Positions 17,022 through 25,772 are shown, counted from the first letter of the stretch. The stretch: 64,000 nt of DNA from DASXKD01 sp963703605 (GCA_963703605.1 CAVPFC010000009.1:102335-166334), one strand, 5' to 3'. The notes: generated by a model not told the origin, from the letters alone. Numbers and translations: made by a program.

Positions 17022-17544
17022 GCTCGCGGCGACCGATCGGGCTCTGGCGGTCTGGCTGGGCCGGCTCCAGGAGACGTCGTTCAACCGGGCCGGTCCGGCG
17101 GTGCGCAACGCGTACCCGCCGGAGCGGCGGATGACCGGACCCCAGTTGGCCGAGTACCTGACGCGCCGGACCTACGCGCTCGCCTCCTCCACCCGGCCCG
17201 ACGGCCGGGCGCACGCCGCACCGACGCTGTTCACCAGCTACGCCGAGGCGTTCTGGCTCCCCACGCTCGGCGACGCGCTCCGGCTCGGCAACGTCCGGGC
17301 CAATCCGTGGCTCGCGCTGTCCATCATCGAAGGTGAGCACGACACCCACGCCGCGGTGCTCACCGAAGGCCCGGCCGAGGTGCTGACCGCCGTTCCGCAG
17401 GACGTCCGGAACACCACCGAACTGCGCAACGCCGGCGCCAGCCTGGACTGGGCAACGGCCTGGCTGCGGGTCACTCCACGGCGGCTGTTCAGCTTCGCCG
17501 AGCACGCCTGGCAGAACGTGTCCGGTAGCTCATCAGCGCATTGA
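17005..17544 (+). CDS. PPOX-class FMN/F420-dependent oxidoreductase (179 aa)
   Basis: Split-barrel flavin protein: RTYALASSTRPDGRAHAAPTLFTSYAEAFWLPT matches the strand pattern where these enzymes bind FMN or F420, followed by NVRANPWLALSIIEGEHDTHAAVLTEGPAEVL. The ATG at 17005 overlaps the VOC gene; the longer frame upstream is a shadow of that gene. It probably reduces or oxidises a small molecule together with the VOC partner. Substrate and exact cofactor cannot be told from sequence. Confidence 0.8.
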   Translation: MSEHCELAATDRALAVWLGRLQETSFNRAGPAVRNAYPPERRMTGPQLAEYLTRRTYALASSTRPDGRAHAAPTLFTSYAEAFWLPTLGDALRLGNVRANPWLALSIIEGEHDTHAAVLTEGPAEVLTAVPQDVRNTTELRNAGASLDWATAWLRVTPRRLFSFAEHAWQNVSGSSSAH

Positions 17545-17582
17545 TAGCCGGAGCGGAACACGCGCCTGGGAAATGGAGTGAA

Positions 17583-18146
17583 ATGATGATTAGCGTGACT
17601 CAGAGGACCGCGACGGCGACGATCCGATTCACGGCCACACTCGACACCATCGACGCATCGACCGTCATGCGCTTGCCGGAGGAGGCGAGCCGGCTGCTGC
17701 CCTCACGCGGGCAGGTAGCAGTCCGGGGCTCGATCAACGGCCATGAATTTCGCACAGTGCTCGAGCCGGACGGAGTCAAGGGCCACTGGATGAAGATCGA
17801 CCCGGCACTGCGGCAAGCCGCTCACATCGGCAGGGGCGACACCGTCAACGTCATCGTGCAGGCGACGCCAGACTGGCCGGAGCCGGACATGCCACCAGAC
17901 CTGGCCGCAGCTTTGGCGGGCGCGCCGCAGCAGATCAGAGACATCTGGAACGACATCACGCCGATGGCGCGCTGGGAATGGACGCGCTGGGTCAACGCGA
18001 CCGCAAGTCCCGCGACCCGCCAGCGGCGTGTCGAGGTGACCATCTCCAAAATGAACAACGGCAAGCGGAGGCCGTGCTGCTTCGACCTTGCCGCATGCAC
18101 AGACCCAGCGGTGGCCAAGAACGGCAAGCTTCGCAGTACAACGTAA
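17583..18146 (+). CDS. DUF1905 / YdeI-OmpD-associated protein (187 aa)
   Basis: An N-terminal DUF1905 beta-barrel (IRFTATLDT...TVMRLPEEASRLLPSRGQVAVRGSINGHEFRTVLEPDGVKGHWMKIDPALRQAAHIGRGDTVNVIVQ) leads to a YdeI-like C-terminal region (PPDLAAALAGAPQQIRDIWNDITPMARWEWTRWVNATASPATRQRRVEVTISKM). The two are commonly joined. GGAG lies just before the ATG at 17583. It is third in the TetR-controlled operon, 38 bp after the PPOX gene. Role unknown; family links to stress or bacteriocin protection are loose. Confidence 0.82.
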   Translation: MMISVTQRTATATIRFTATLDTIDASTVMRLPEEASRLLPSRGQVAVRGSINGHEFRTVLEPDGVKGHWMKIDPALRQAAHIGRGDTVNVIVQATPDWPEPDMPPDLAAALAGAPQQIRDIWNDITPMARWEWTRWVNATASPATRQRRVEVTISKMNNGKRRPCCFDLAACTDPAVAKNGKLRSTT

Positions 18147-18700
18147 TGCGCGGTGTGTCCGCTATTCGATCACCCGCCAGGTGGGCACGGTATGGAAGGC
18201 GCGTCGATATGCGCGGGTGGTGACTGGCTCTGTTATCCCGTAGGAGATCCGCATACTGGCAGGACCGCCCGCCGCCTCGCATGGTCGAAAGCGACAGGTC
18301 GACGGCCCAACGCCGTCTGCCGCCGGGTCCGCTTAAGAGACCACCCCCCTGCAGACTTCGAGTAGGCCCAGTAGACATCGCGACGGCATGCCAGAGCGCC
18401 CGATCTGCGCGGTCGCGCCCCGCCCCGGCCTGGTCCCGGCGGGGTGCTGCCTGCCGTTAGGGATGAGCCGCGCGGCATATCGACACGAAGTAGTCATTGC
18501 TGTCTTTTGCGTAGTTCTGGCCCGGCGAGACGTACGTGTGGTCCAGATTTGTTCACCAACAGCACCCCGCGTGTGGCACCCCCACGATCTTGCCGCCGTG
18601 AACCCGCGCAGGATCCGCACGCCACTGGCGATGGGCTTGCCCAGGCCAGCAGTCGGGTGACAGCTGAGCGCGCCCGGCGCGCCCAACAGAAGGCTCGATC
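18147..18700. other. Gap with no recognisable gene
   Basis: About 550 bp after the TetR operon. All frames are short or lack motifs. It probably holds the promoter of the exported M23-like gene at 18701 and possibly decayed coding sequence. Confidence 0.35.
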
Positions 18701-19765
18701 GTGTCCCGCACGACCGCCCGGCACCGTAAGCCTGACCAGCGTTCGTCCGGCCGCCCCAGCGCGGCCCCCCAGCGTTCGTCCAGCCGCCCCAGCGCGGCCC
18801 CGCAACGGTCGTCCGGCCGCCCCAGCGTGGCCCCCCAGCGTTCGTCCAGCGGGCCCGGTGTGGCCCGCCAGCACCGCAAGTCGTCACCGATCGTGTCCGT
18901 CCTGCAGAACAAGCCCGCCCGGGCCGCGGCCGCTGCGGTCGCGGGCTCGGCCCTCCTGGTCGCCGCCTGGCCTACCGCGAGCCACTGGATAGCAGAACCG
19001 CCCCACGCCTCCGGGGCAGGCCAGGCCGATGCGCTCGGCCTGGCGCCGGCCGGCGCCCACCGGAGCCTCCCTCACCAGCCAGCGGCGGCGGCGGACGTTT
19101 ACGCCAGCGGGCAGCCCGCGGCCACCCTGGGCGGGTTCGTCAGCCAGGAGCCCGAGATCGTCAGCGTCGCCGTCGCCAGCCGCCCGGGCCGGCATCGCAA
19201 GCCCAGCCAGACCGGCAAGCCCAGCCAGACCGGCCAGACCGGGCAGCCGGCCCCGGCCGCGTCCGGCTACCTCAACCCGCTCCGTGCCGTCAGCGGCCTG
19301 GTTCCAGAACGCGTCGACCAGGGAGTCGACTTCGCTGGGACGGGCCCGGTCTACGCCATCGGCGACGCTGTCGTCACCGCCGCGATGGGGGCCAACAGCG
19401 GGTGGCCCGGCGGCGGGTGGGTCAGCTACCAGCTCACCGACGGCCCGGACGCGGGGCTGGTGGTCTACGTGGCCGAGGACGTCACACCCACCGTTCAGGC
19501 CGGCCAGCACGTATCATCCGCGACCGTGATCGCCAGCATGTACAACGGAGGCGACGGCATCGAGACCGGATGGGCGGCGGCGCAAACCAGCCTGACCGCG
19601 GAGTCGCAGATGCCCGAAGCCGGGGGCATCGGCGCTGGCGGGCCGTTCCCGACCATGGTCGGGCTTAGCTTCGATGGGCTGCTCCAGTCGTTGGGCGTGC
19701 CAGCGTCACCTGGCGCCGGCACTTCTGGTTACGGGACTCTCCCCGCCGGCTACCCAGCGGCCTGA
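18701..19765 (+). CDS. Membrane-anchored M23-like protein lacking zinc ligands (354 aa)
   Basis: A basic N-terminus contains four 11-residue repeats (residues 13-56), then a transmembrane anchor (AAAAAVAGSALLVAAWPTA, ~75-93), a long Ala/Pro/Gly linker, and a lysostaphin-like barrel: ERVDQGVDFAGTGPVYAIGDAVVTAA...GWVSYQLTDGPDAGLVVYVAEDVTPTVQAGQHVSSATVIASM. M23 peptidases use H-x-G-x-D and H-x-H to bind zinc; here the first His is Gln (QGVDF) and the second motif reads YVAED. It is therefore probably a non-catalytic, peptidoglycan- or partner-binding version. Confidence 0.75.
   Translation: MSRTTARHRKPDQRSSGRPSAAPQRSSSRPSAAPQRSSGRPSVAPQRSSSGPGVARQHRKSSPIVSVLQNKPARAAAAAVAGSALLVAAWPTASHWIAEPPHASGAGQADALGLAPAGAHRSLPHQPAAAADVYASGQPAATLGGFVSQEPEIVSVAVASRPGRHRKPSQTGKPSQTGQTGQPAPAASGYLNPLRAVSGLVPERVDQGVDFAGTGPVYAIGDAVVTAAMGANSGWPGGGWVSYQLTDGPDAGLVVYVAEDVTPTVQAGQHVSSATVIASMYNGGDGIETGWAAAQTSLTAESQMPEAGGIGAGGPFPTMVGLSFDGLLQSLGVPASPGAGTSGYGTLPAGYPAA
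18737..18868 (+). repeat. Four 33-bp in-frame tandem repeats
   Basis: Four tandem units encode QRSS(G/S)RPS(A/V)AP with slight variation; the last is degenerate. They give a basic, Pro/Ser-rich cytoplasmic tail to the M23-like membrane protein. The copy number could vary between strains. Confidence 0.85.
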
Positions 19766-19882
19766 CAGTCATCGCGGGTTAGCGCGTCAGCTGACGTCGT
19801 CCCTTGCCGGGCCGCACCCCGATGTCCCGCTCGTGCATGAGCTCGATGTGCCGGGCGACCCGGAGGGCGGGAGGAGCTGGGG

Positions 19883-20113
19883 ATGTGGGATATCCCCCAG
19901 CAACCCGCCAGCTACCCCGTTGCCTCCACGCTCACGGTCCTCCACGACCCCGCGAATCCCTCGACCGTCGCCTGGCCAGGATCGGGCAGCGGCGGTGGGC
20001 GGGCGGAAATCGTCACCGGCGCCCTGCCGCTGACTCTGCTGGCAGCCCTGGCTGTCTGGCCGCGCCGGCCCGGTGCCCGGCAGCGCGGCCGGGACCGCGC
20101 ACCGGCGCCCTAG
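19883..20113 (+). CDS. Possible small membrane protein, DUF3592-like tail (76 aa)
   Basis: The frame reads YPVASTLTVLHDPANPSTVAWPG, which resembles the Y-P-V...Y-D-P-x-N-P motif of DUF3592 membrane proteins, followed by one hydrophobic helix (ALPLTLLAALAVW) and a basic tail. GGAG lies about 12 bases before the ATG. It is short for the family, so it may be a 3' remnant. Confidence 0.35.
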   Translation: MWDIPQQPASYPVASTLTVLHDPANPSTVAWPGSGSGGGRAEIVTGALPLTLLAALAVWPRRPGARQRGRDRAPAP

Positions 20114-20305
20114 GCCAGCCCGTCACCATCCCCGTGAGAAACGGCCCGGCGCTTGGCTAACATCCGCCCGACACTAGCCCGCACTTGAGCCGACGGTCTC
20201 CCCCCACGACGGCCCCGGCCCCACCCCCCAGTAACCGCGCGCCATAACCGGATCATCTGCACGCCAGCACCCGCGCGATCGGCACAACCGGGGGCCGCTC
20301 CGATT

Positions 20306-20452
20306 CGATCTGTTTAGGCCCGGCGGATATTAGGACAGGGTCGCGAGTCACCCACAGTTAGACGCGGCGCATTGCCGGCGAGTGGACGTGCTTGCGAGCG
20401 CATGAGCAGCCACCCGAGCGCTTGTGCGAGGGGGTAAGCCGGGCGTTCCGGC
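20306..20452 (+). repeat. Module A of the tRNA-Arg islands, copy 1
   Basis: 147 bp nearly identical (about eight differences) to 29118-29264. In the second location it leads into module B and the tRNA-Arg gene; here it is followed by unrelated sequence. It marks the left border of the island array. Confidence 0.85.
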
Positions 20453-20655
20453 ATCTCGGGCTCAGCGCCGTGCAGACCTGCGAAGACGCACGTCACACCG
20501 GAGCGAAACGGGCACAAGCAGTCGCCCGCTGAACGATCTTCAACCGTGCCCGAAGCTGGCGGCCAAGGCCGGGAGGCAGCCGAGGCGGCAATGCCAACCA
20601 CCTGTCGGCAGGCGAGCCTATGCTGGGCGCAACGCCGATCCACCGGGAGCCGTCG

Positions 20656-20991
20656 ATGACCGCCTCACACGCCGGACGTCCACAACTCTTGCCCCGGCCC
20701 GCGTGCACCCCGGCGGCCATCCGTGCGGTGCTGGCCGCCAACGCCGACGCAGAGGTGCTGCTGCGCTACGACACCGACCTAGACAAGGCGTTCGAGGAAG
20801 CCCGCGAGCACGGCGACCTCACCCCCCTTGTACAGACGGTACGGCGCTGGTGGTTCGAGGCCGACGCCTGGCGCGATCCCGATGCCCAGCGGGAGTTCCT
20901 GGCACGTGTCGAGCGCTACCAGCGGGAAGGTCCTCCGCCCCCAGCAGAGCGCACTAGCTGGCAAGAACTCCGAGCTCAATACGGCCTATGA
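20656..20991 (+). CDS. DUF6247-like putative antitoxin (111 aa)
   Basis: Small acidic protein: TPAAIRAVLAANADAEVLLRYDTDLDKAFEEAREHGDLTPLVQTVRRWWFEADAWRDPDAQREFLARVERY. This pattern is typical of DUF6247 proteins, which in actinobacteria often sit just upstream of a RelE-like gene. GGGAG lies before the ATG at 20656; an upstream ATG at 20620 is possible. The next gene starts 3 bp after its stop, so the two form a toxin-antitoxin-like pair. Antitoxin role is inferred from arrangement. Confidence 0.65.
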   Translation: MTASHAGRPQLLPRPACTPAAIRAVLAANADAEVLLRYDTDLDKAFEEAREHGDLTPLVQTVRRWWFEADAWRDPDAQREFLARVERYQREGPPPPAERTSWQELRAQYGL

Positions 20992-20994
20992 GCC

Positions 20995-21261
20995 GTGTAC
21001 CGATGGGATTTCGACGGCCTGGCGCGACAAGAATTCACCACCCTAAGCCATGTCGGCCAGGCTGCCTTAGCCGAGTTCATGAACGCAGCCGTGATGGTCG
21101 ACCCAATCGAGTACCAGCGCCATCCCGGCGAGCCTGCCGACCCGCCATCATTACTTCGCACACTGCACTTCGGCCAGCATCACGAAGGGCTCGTCACATT
21201 CCTAGTCTACCCTCCAGATGACCTCGTGCTGGTCGTCAAGATCCATTGGCTCGGCGAATGA
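20995..21261 (+). CDS. RelE/ParE-like small toxin candidate (88 aa)
   Basis: Starts at GTG 20995. The sequence VYRWDFDGLARQEFTTLSHVGQAALAEFMNAAVMVDPIEYQR...LRTLHFGQHHEGLVTFLVYPPDDLVLVVKIHW has the helix pair followed by beta strands of RelE-fold toxins. It sits 3 bp after the DUF6247-like gene and overlaps the HAD gene by 4 bp (ATGA), so all three are probably one transcript. Toxic activity is inferred from fold pattern and operon form only. Confidence 0.6.
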   Translation: MYRWDFDGLARQEFTTLSHVGQAALAEFMNAAVMVDPIEYQRHPGEPADPPSLLRTLHFGQHHEGLVTFLVYPPDDLVLVVKIHWLGE

Positions 21262-21902
21262 ATGCTTGCGCAACGCCGGATGGGAGAATCACCGCCGTAG
21301 TCTTCGACCTCGGTGGGGTGCTGATCAACTGGAATCCCCGTCATCTCTACCAGCGCCTGTTCATCGACCCTTCCGAGATGGAGGAGTTCCTGGCCACGAT
21401 TTGTACTGATGACTGGCATCGGGAACATGATCTTGGCGCAGACATAAGGGAGTCATGCGAGAGTCTCGCTCGGCTGCACCCCAATTATCGGAACATGATC
21501 ATGGCATGGGCTGAGCGCAGTGAAGACATGGTTGCTGGCCAATTCGATCAGACAGTAGCTGTGCTCGCGGAGTTGGAGGCAGCCAGAATCCGCTGCTATG
21601 CGCTCAGCAATATGGAGCGTGAGGTCTTTCCGCTCCGCTACGAGCGTTTCCCGTTCATGAAATGGTTTGATGGCCATGTGATCTCCGGGCTTGAGCGGGT
21701 AGCCAAACCTGACCCACAGATTTACGAAATCCTCCTGGGGCGCTACGGTCTCGAGCCATCGGAGACCGTCTTCATAGATGACTCACTGCGGAACGTGGAG
21801 GCAGCCCGCAAGCTCAGGATCAACGCTGTTCACTACACGTCGGCTCAGCGGCTGAGGCATGAGCTCATAGCGCTGGGAATCACCGGAATAGCGTCATCCT
21901 GA
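21258..21902 (+). CDS. HAD-IA family phosphatase, YihX-like (214 aa)
   Basis: HAD hydrolase with motif I VVFDLGGVLINW (nucleophile Asp; the second Asp is replaced by Gly, as in YihX/epoxide-hydrolase-N branches), motif II RCYALSN, motif III KPDPQIYEILLGRY, and motif IV VFIDDSLRNVEAA. It probably dephosphorylates a sugar phosphate or similar. It overlaps the RelE-like gene by ATGA. Base composition is visibly lower in GC than the chromosomal genes, in keeping with transfer. It is cargo just left of the first tRNA-Arg att copy. Confidence 0.85.
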   Translation: MNACATPDGRITAVVFDLGGVLINWNPRHLYQRLFIDPSEMEEFLATICTDDWHREHDLGADIRESCESLARLHPNYRNMIMAWAERSEDMVAGQFDQTVAVLAELEAARIRCYALSNMEREVFPLRYERFPFMKWFDGHVISGLERVAKPDPQIYEILLGRYGLEPSETVFIDDSLRNVEAARKLRINAVHYTSAQRLRHELIALGITGIASS

Positions 21903-21988
21903 CAAGGCGGAGAATCGGCACAAGAGCCAGCGAACAGCGTATAGCCAACCAAAGCTTGGCCCAGACCACAGACCTGGTATTCCCGGTA

Positions 21989-22031
21989 GCGCCCCGAGCA
22001 GAATTCGAACCTGCGACCTACTGCTTAGGAG
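21989..22031 (-). repeat. att copy 1: partial tRNA-Arg 3' half
   Basis: 43 bp running from the acceptor end through the T-arm to just past the CCT anticodon on the minus strand. The acceptor and anticodon parts match the real tRNA; the T-stem carries a different but still mostly paired sequence, so it came from another tRNA-Arg allele. The 5' half of the tRNA is absent. Confidence 0.85.
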
Positions 22032-22128
22032 CAATCCGGCGGTTGACGCTGTAGCAACCAGCACATGCGCAGGCCACGACGCGTTGCTGTAGCCCAAGTT
22101 ATTTGGTCATCGCCATCGGGACACTGAG
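22032..22128 (+). repeat. Module C, copy 1 (left end of island 1)
   Basis: Matches 25665-25772 with small gaps. It contains GGCGGTTGACGCTGTAGC and the near-palindrome CCAAGTTATTTGG (22094-22106). It follows the att core directly, as an element end should. Confidence 0.8.
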
Positions 22129-22140
22129 AAAGGCACCGGT

Positions 22141-22383
22141 CTGGGCGGCCCGTGGTCAGATCACCTGGAAGGCGCCGTATGGGAACTGCGCGTCCGGCTT
22201 CACCAGGTGGCCGCCAGGGCAACGTATTGGTGCAGGCCCGACGGCACGATCGTGCTGCTCACGGTGTTCCGCAAGACCCGCCAGCATGACCAAAGGCAGA
22301 TCGACCGGGCGGTCCGGTCGCAGCAAGCCTGCGAACATGGCCACCGGGGACCCGTGACGCGGACCTACGAGAGGCAGGCGTGA
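22141..22383 (+). pseudogene. HigB/Gp49-like toxin, 5' truncated
   Basis: The frame is open from 22093 but has no start codon. From 22141 it reads LGGPWSDHLEGAVWELRV, then TYWCRPDGTIVLLTVFRKTRQHDQRQIDRAVRSQ, the C-terminal beta sheet and helix of HigB/Gp49-type RNA-cleaving toxins. Its N-terminal helices are missing and would lie beyond module C, so the att-proximal recombination may have removed them. The stop codon overlaps the antitoxin ATG (TGATG). Without the N-terminus it is probably inactive. Confidence 0.65.
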
Positions 22384-22691
22384 TGAGCGGCCCACACACC
22401 CGCTGGGCGCGGAACGAAGCCGAGGCCGAGGACCCGGAGCGGATCGCGATCCGCGAGGCCCTGGCCTTCGGCAAAGCGGTCTATGACCGGCGGGTCGTCC
22501 TTGGCCTCAGCATCGCCGAAGTCGCCCAGCGCACCGGCATGACCGCCGACGAGATCGAGTGCATCGAAGAAGGCGGCACCGAACCCACCGTTTCGCTGCT
22601 GCGCCGCCTGGCGGCCGCCCTCGACGCCGACGTCCGCCTCACCCCCGGCCACGACCTCGGCTCCGTCGGCTTCGAAACTCACGCCGCCTGA
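22383..22691 (+). CDS. HigA-like XRE antitoxin (102 aa)
   Basis: HTH of the Xre/Cro type: LAFGKAVYDRRVVLGLSIAEVAQRTGMTADEIECIEEGGTEPTVSLLRRLAAALDADVRL, followed by a short tail. Its ATG at 22383 overlaps the toxin stop by one base, the toxin-first order of HigBA systems. It would normally bind the toxin and repress the operon; here the toxin is truncated, so it may be an orphan antitoxin. Confidence 0.82.
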   Translation: MSGPHTRWARNEAEAEDPERIAIREALAFGKAVYDRRVVLGLSIAEVAQRTGMTADEIECIEEGGTEPTVSLLRRLAAALDADVRLTPGHDLGSVGFETHAA

Positions 22692-24011
22692 CGGCCGCCC
22701 CAGCTCACGCCACGCCTACCAGCCCTCGGCCCAGGATCGCCCATCACAGAGCCTCTCCCCCCGCGGACGCGACAAGAACCGCCTTATGGTTGGCAACCTG
22801 GCCGCTAAGGTCGCCGTCCGCTGCCGCACCCGACCGGGTGATCTGTATGCCGCTACGTACGCAGCGTGTTGTGCCCTCTTGCGGCGTCCAGCTGCGGTGA
22901 GGGGTTATCGCTCGTTCTTGGTCTCGATGCTCAGGCCCGCTGGTGCCGCGCGACCGCTTGAGCGTTGCGGATCTCAGCCGCGGTGAGCGGTTCGGCGGAC
23001 GGGGCGAACCACGCATAGGTAGGTGATCGAGGACGAGAGGCCGAGCGTGTGCACTGCGTGCTCGGTGATCAATGTGTTCGGCGCGTGGACCCTGTCGACG
23101 GTGTGCTGAGGCCCTGGATCACCGGGTTGTTCAGCACGCTGGACTTGGTGCAGGAGGTGTTCGCGCACCAGTTCAGCTCGACGCCTGCGGCCCCGGCGAA
23201 ACCGGGAAGCGAGGTCACGATATCGGCACCCGGCTCGCCCTCCGATGCGCGAATCCCCAGCGCCTGCAGCAGTTGCGGGGAGGCAACGTCGATCGATCCG
23301 TCGAAAGACTTCGCCCCGGAGCTGTTCTTGCAGACCCGCGCTCATCTTGCCGCGGAAAACGGCACAGTTGACGCGGTACCGCCAGCGGCACCCAGGGTGT
23401 GATCTTCGCTGGTAGATCGCAGGGTTCTCCGTCGCTACGTGGCAGGCCGCACGGACTGTGAAGGTGCCACGGTCGTTGTAAGCCCGGCGGGGGATGCGGC
23501 TGCCCGTGATCGCGGCCTGGCCGGATCGCGTTCGCGCTGACCTCCGACTTATCACCCACGCGCGACCGGGCAACCCGGGCAAGGCACGATCCCCGGTCAT
23601 TCGGGTGACTCACGCTTGCGGGGCGTCAACGTGCGCCGCTGTGTTGTTCGGCCAGCACCATACGCAGGAACCGCCAGCACCGTAGCGTACGCCGTCCACT
23701 CCCATCCTCCAAATGCGGTAGCCAGAACCACGCATTCAGCCGAGGACTGCAAGTCCCACAGGGCCTAGCTTTGATATTGAAATCAGTTAGGCCACGGAAC
23801 ATCAATGAGGCGCACAGTCTCATTCCGGAGATTCTCATTCCCCACCCCTGCAAAGTGCTGCTCTTTGGGCTGCCGTTTTGCTGGCATGCGCGCCGCGAAA
23901 TCCACGGTCGCCTTCGGCGTGGTCCTGGTCTTGGACTCACTGGGATTGTTCGCCTGGGTCGGGCATCTTCGCCGAGCGCCAGAGCCGGAGTATGAAGGGG
24001 GAAGGGCGCAA
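22692..24011. other. Degenerate stretch inside island 1
   Basis: About 1.3 kb without a sound gene. Both strands show interrupted coding-like patches, for example a minus-strand frame around 23070-23240 with AGVELNWCANTSC, but no frame continues. GC content drops near 23740-23990, just before the cellulase gene, consistent with a foreign segment. Probably a decayed secreted-protein gene; not identified. Confidence 0.4.
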
Positions 24012-24998
24012 ATGAAGGCCCTTATTTCAGCACTTGGAATAACTCTCGCGATGCTGGGCGCGACCGCTGCCCATGCTAGCACCGAAGCTCTGCAGCCTTC
24101 ATCGGCCATCCCGCACGGGATTACGCTGGATGGCCTTCAGGACTGGCTGCCTCCCCAGGCGGCGTTCGACCGGAACATCGCATTGTCATCCGGCAGGATT
24201 GCCCGGATGGAGGAGCAGATCCACGCGGCACGTTATGCCTGGAACGCTAATGTCGTGCGCTTCCAGATTGTCCAGGACAAGCTGGTCGGGGCAAGTGGCG
24301 AGATGTTCTCTGCTGTGTACATGCAGGACATCCGGACGGTCACGGACTACGCCTTGAACCTCGGCTTGCAGGTCGTCTTGAACGCGCAGACAGAGACCAC
24401 TGCTGGTTTCATCCGCAACGAGTCACTTCCGACGCAGGCCACGAGGTCTTTCTGGCAGCACATCATGACCAGCTACAAGAACAACCCGCAGGTTATCTTC
24501 GACCTGTTCAACGAGCCCCGGAACTGCTCATGGCGGCAGTGGTATCGGGCTATGCAGGGGCTGCTGAACTACGTGCGCCATGCCGGGGCCCGTAACACAG
24601 TCTGGGTGGAGGGCCGCTGGTGGGGAAGCACTCTGGCTGGCGTTCCTCTCTTGCATGGCACTGGGATCGTTTACAGCTTCCACCACCCGGGCAGCCCGTG
24701 GCCAGGCCAGGCACCAGTAGGCAGGAAGACCTGGGATCGGGCGTTCGGATATCTGGCTCGTCGCGGGATCCCGGTGGTGAATGGCGAGTTCGTGAACTAT
24801 TCAGGCGGGTATCGCTGGAAGAACCCCGCCGTGATGGTCCCCGAGTACCTGCGGTACCTGGCGGCACACCACATCGGAATGACGGCCTGGACGCTGGGCC
24901 TGCCGGGAGTGATGAACTCCACGAACAACCTCAGCTCCACGACCAAAGAGCCTCATGGCTGTGGGCAGCTGGTCAAGTCCTGGTTCTCCCGGATGTAG
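24012..24998 (+). CDS. Secreted GH5-family cellulase (328 aa)
   Basis: Signal peptide (MKALISALGITLAMLGATAAHA), then a (beta/alpha)8 glycoside hydrolase family 5 domain. The acid/base Glu is in IFDLFNEPRN (~Glu168) and the nucleophile Glu in IPVVNGEF (~Glu259). NAQTET and SFHHPG are further active-site strand ends of the family. It would cut beta-1,4-glucan outside the cell. The ATG at 24012 has an AAGGG site and yields a clean signal peptide; the frame open from 23805 has none. It is the cargo of island 1, and its composition is less GC-rich than the chromosome. Confidence 0.85.
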   Translation: MKALISALGITLAMLGATAAHASTEALQPSSAIPHGITLDGLQDWLPPQAAFDRNIALSSGRIARMEEQIHAARYAWNANVVRFQIVQDKLVGASGEMFSAVYMQDIRTVTDYALNLGLQVVLNAQTETTAGFIRNESLPTQATRSFWQHIMTSYKNNPQVIFDLFNEPRNCSWRQWYRAMQGLLNYVRHAGARNTVWVEGRWWGSTLAGVPLLHGTGIVYSFHHPGSPWPGQAPVGRKTWDRAFGYLARRGIPVVNGEFVNYSGGYRWKNPAVMVPEYLRYLAAHHIGMTAWTLGLPGVMNSTNNLSSTTKEPHGCGQLVKSWFSRM

Positions 24999-25346
24999 TC
25001 AGCCCTCTGGCGCGCAGGACGGCCCGGGCGGCGTCTTGCTGCCCGGCGGGGCCGGTGTTGATCATCGTGGCGAGCAGCCGCTGGGCCAGGGCGGTGTCGC
25101 CGGCCTGGCCGGCCGCCCCCGCCAGCCCACCGAAATGGCATCACCAGTCACGGAATGTGACTACCCGGAGGGCTATGGCCGCTCCTGATCTGCCGATCTG
25201 GCGGCCACAGCAGCTTCTGCGATCATCCGATTCCGGCACGCATACTTGGTCGATCTGGCGTCGTCACGAAACGTCAGTCGAGGTCCGGCGGCCGGTCCGC
25301 GGCACGGACCAGCGGTGGGAGGTAGCGCAGCATGAGCACGGACCAC
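24999..25346. other. Gap with a short decayed reading frame
   Basis: About 350 bp. On the minus strand (25000-25150) a frame reads GLAGAAGQAGDTALAQRLLATMINTGPAGQQDAARAVLRARG, apparently the 3' end of a helical-repeat protein, without start. The rest holds no motif. Confidence 0.35.
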
Positions 25347-25621
25347 GGGCGTTCCGGCTTGTACGGCCACCGCTGCTGCTCATGATCCAGCCGCGTGCGT
25401 CGGCAGCGGTTCGGACGAGTCCAAGTTATTTGGTCTAGCCGATAACGACGCTGTAGCTAACACGTCCAGAGACCGCCAGCGCCAAGAAAGAGCAGGTCAG
25501 ACGTCACATAACGCTCTAAGAGCAATTCCGGCCGATAACCTACTGCCTGGGGAAAGCTGAGCGGAAGCCCACTTCGGCGGCGGCATCTGACCTTGCAAAA
25601 TCCCAGGTCGGATGCCCTGTC
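25347..25621 (+). repeat. Module B, copy 1 (right end of island 1)
   Basis: Nearly collinear with 29253-29526, ending in the att core in both places. It contains CCAAGTTATTTGG at 25421-25433. Only a few per cent of positions differ. Confidence 0.85.
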
Positions 25622-25664
25622 GCGCCCCGAGCGCGATTCGAACGCGCGACCTACTGCTTAGGAG
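25622..25664 (-). repeat. att copy 2: partial tRNA-Arg 3' half
   Basis: 43 bp differing from the real tRNA-Arg copy by a single base in the variable-loop region. The T-arm is identical to the functional gene. The 5' half of the tRNA is missing; module C follows. Confidence 0.88.
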
Positions 25665-25772
25665 CAACCCGGCGGTTGACGCTGTAGCCATCAGCGACGA
25701 CGCAGGCCACGTCAGCGGCGGCAGGCATTGCTGTAGCCCAAGTTATTTGGTCATCACCATCGGGGGACACTG
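25665..25772 (+). repeat. Module C, copy 2 (left end of island 2)
   Basis: Matches 22032-22128, with a third CCAAGTTATTTGG at 25738-25750. Together the two C modules show that both islands share the same left end. Confidence 0.8.

Larger units (their letters stand above)
21989..25664. mobile_element. Small island 1 at tRNA-Arg (no integrase)
   Basis: Bounded by two 43-bp copies of the tRNA-Arg 3' half (21989-22031 and 25622-25664). Left inner flank is module C, right inner flank module B. Contents: truncated HigB-like toxin, XRE antitoxin, a degenerate stretch, and a secreted GH5 cellulase. No recombinase gene is inside, so it fits a cis-mobilisable element depending on an integrase elsewhere. 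Boundaries are read from sequence; mobility is inferred. Confidence 0.75.

Noticed and set aside
18737..18868. Regular 33-bp repeats considered as a CRISPR array
   Set aside because: Repeats are directly tandem without spacers and lie in frame inside a gene.
21989..22031. Second and third tRNA-Arg genes at 21989 and 25622
   Set aside because: Both copies lack the 5' half, so they are att fragments.
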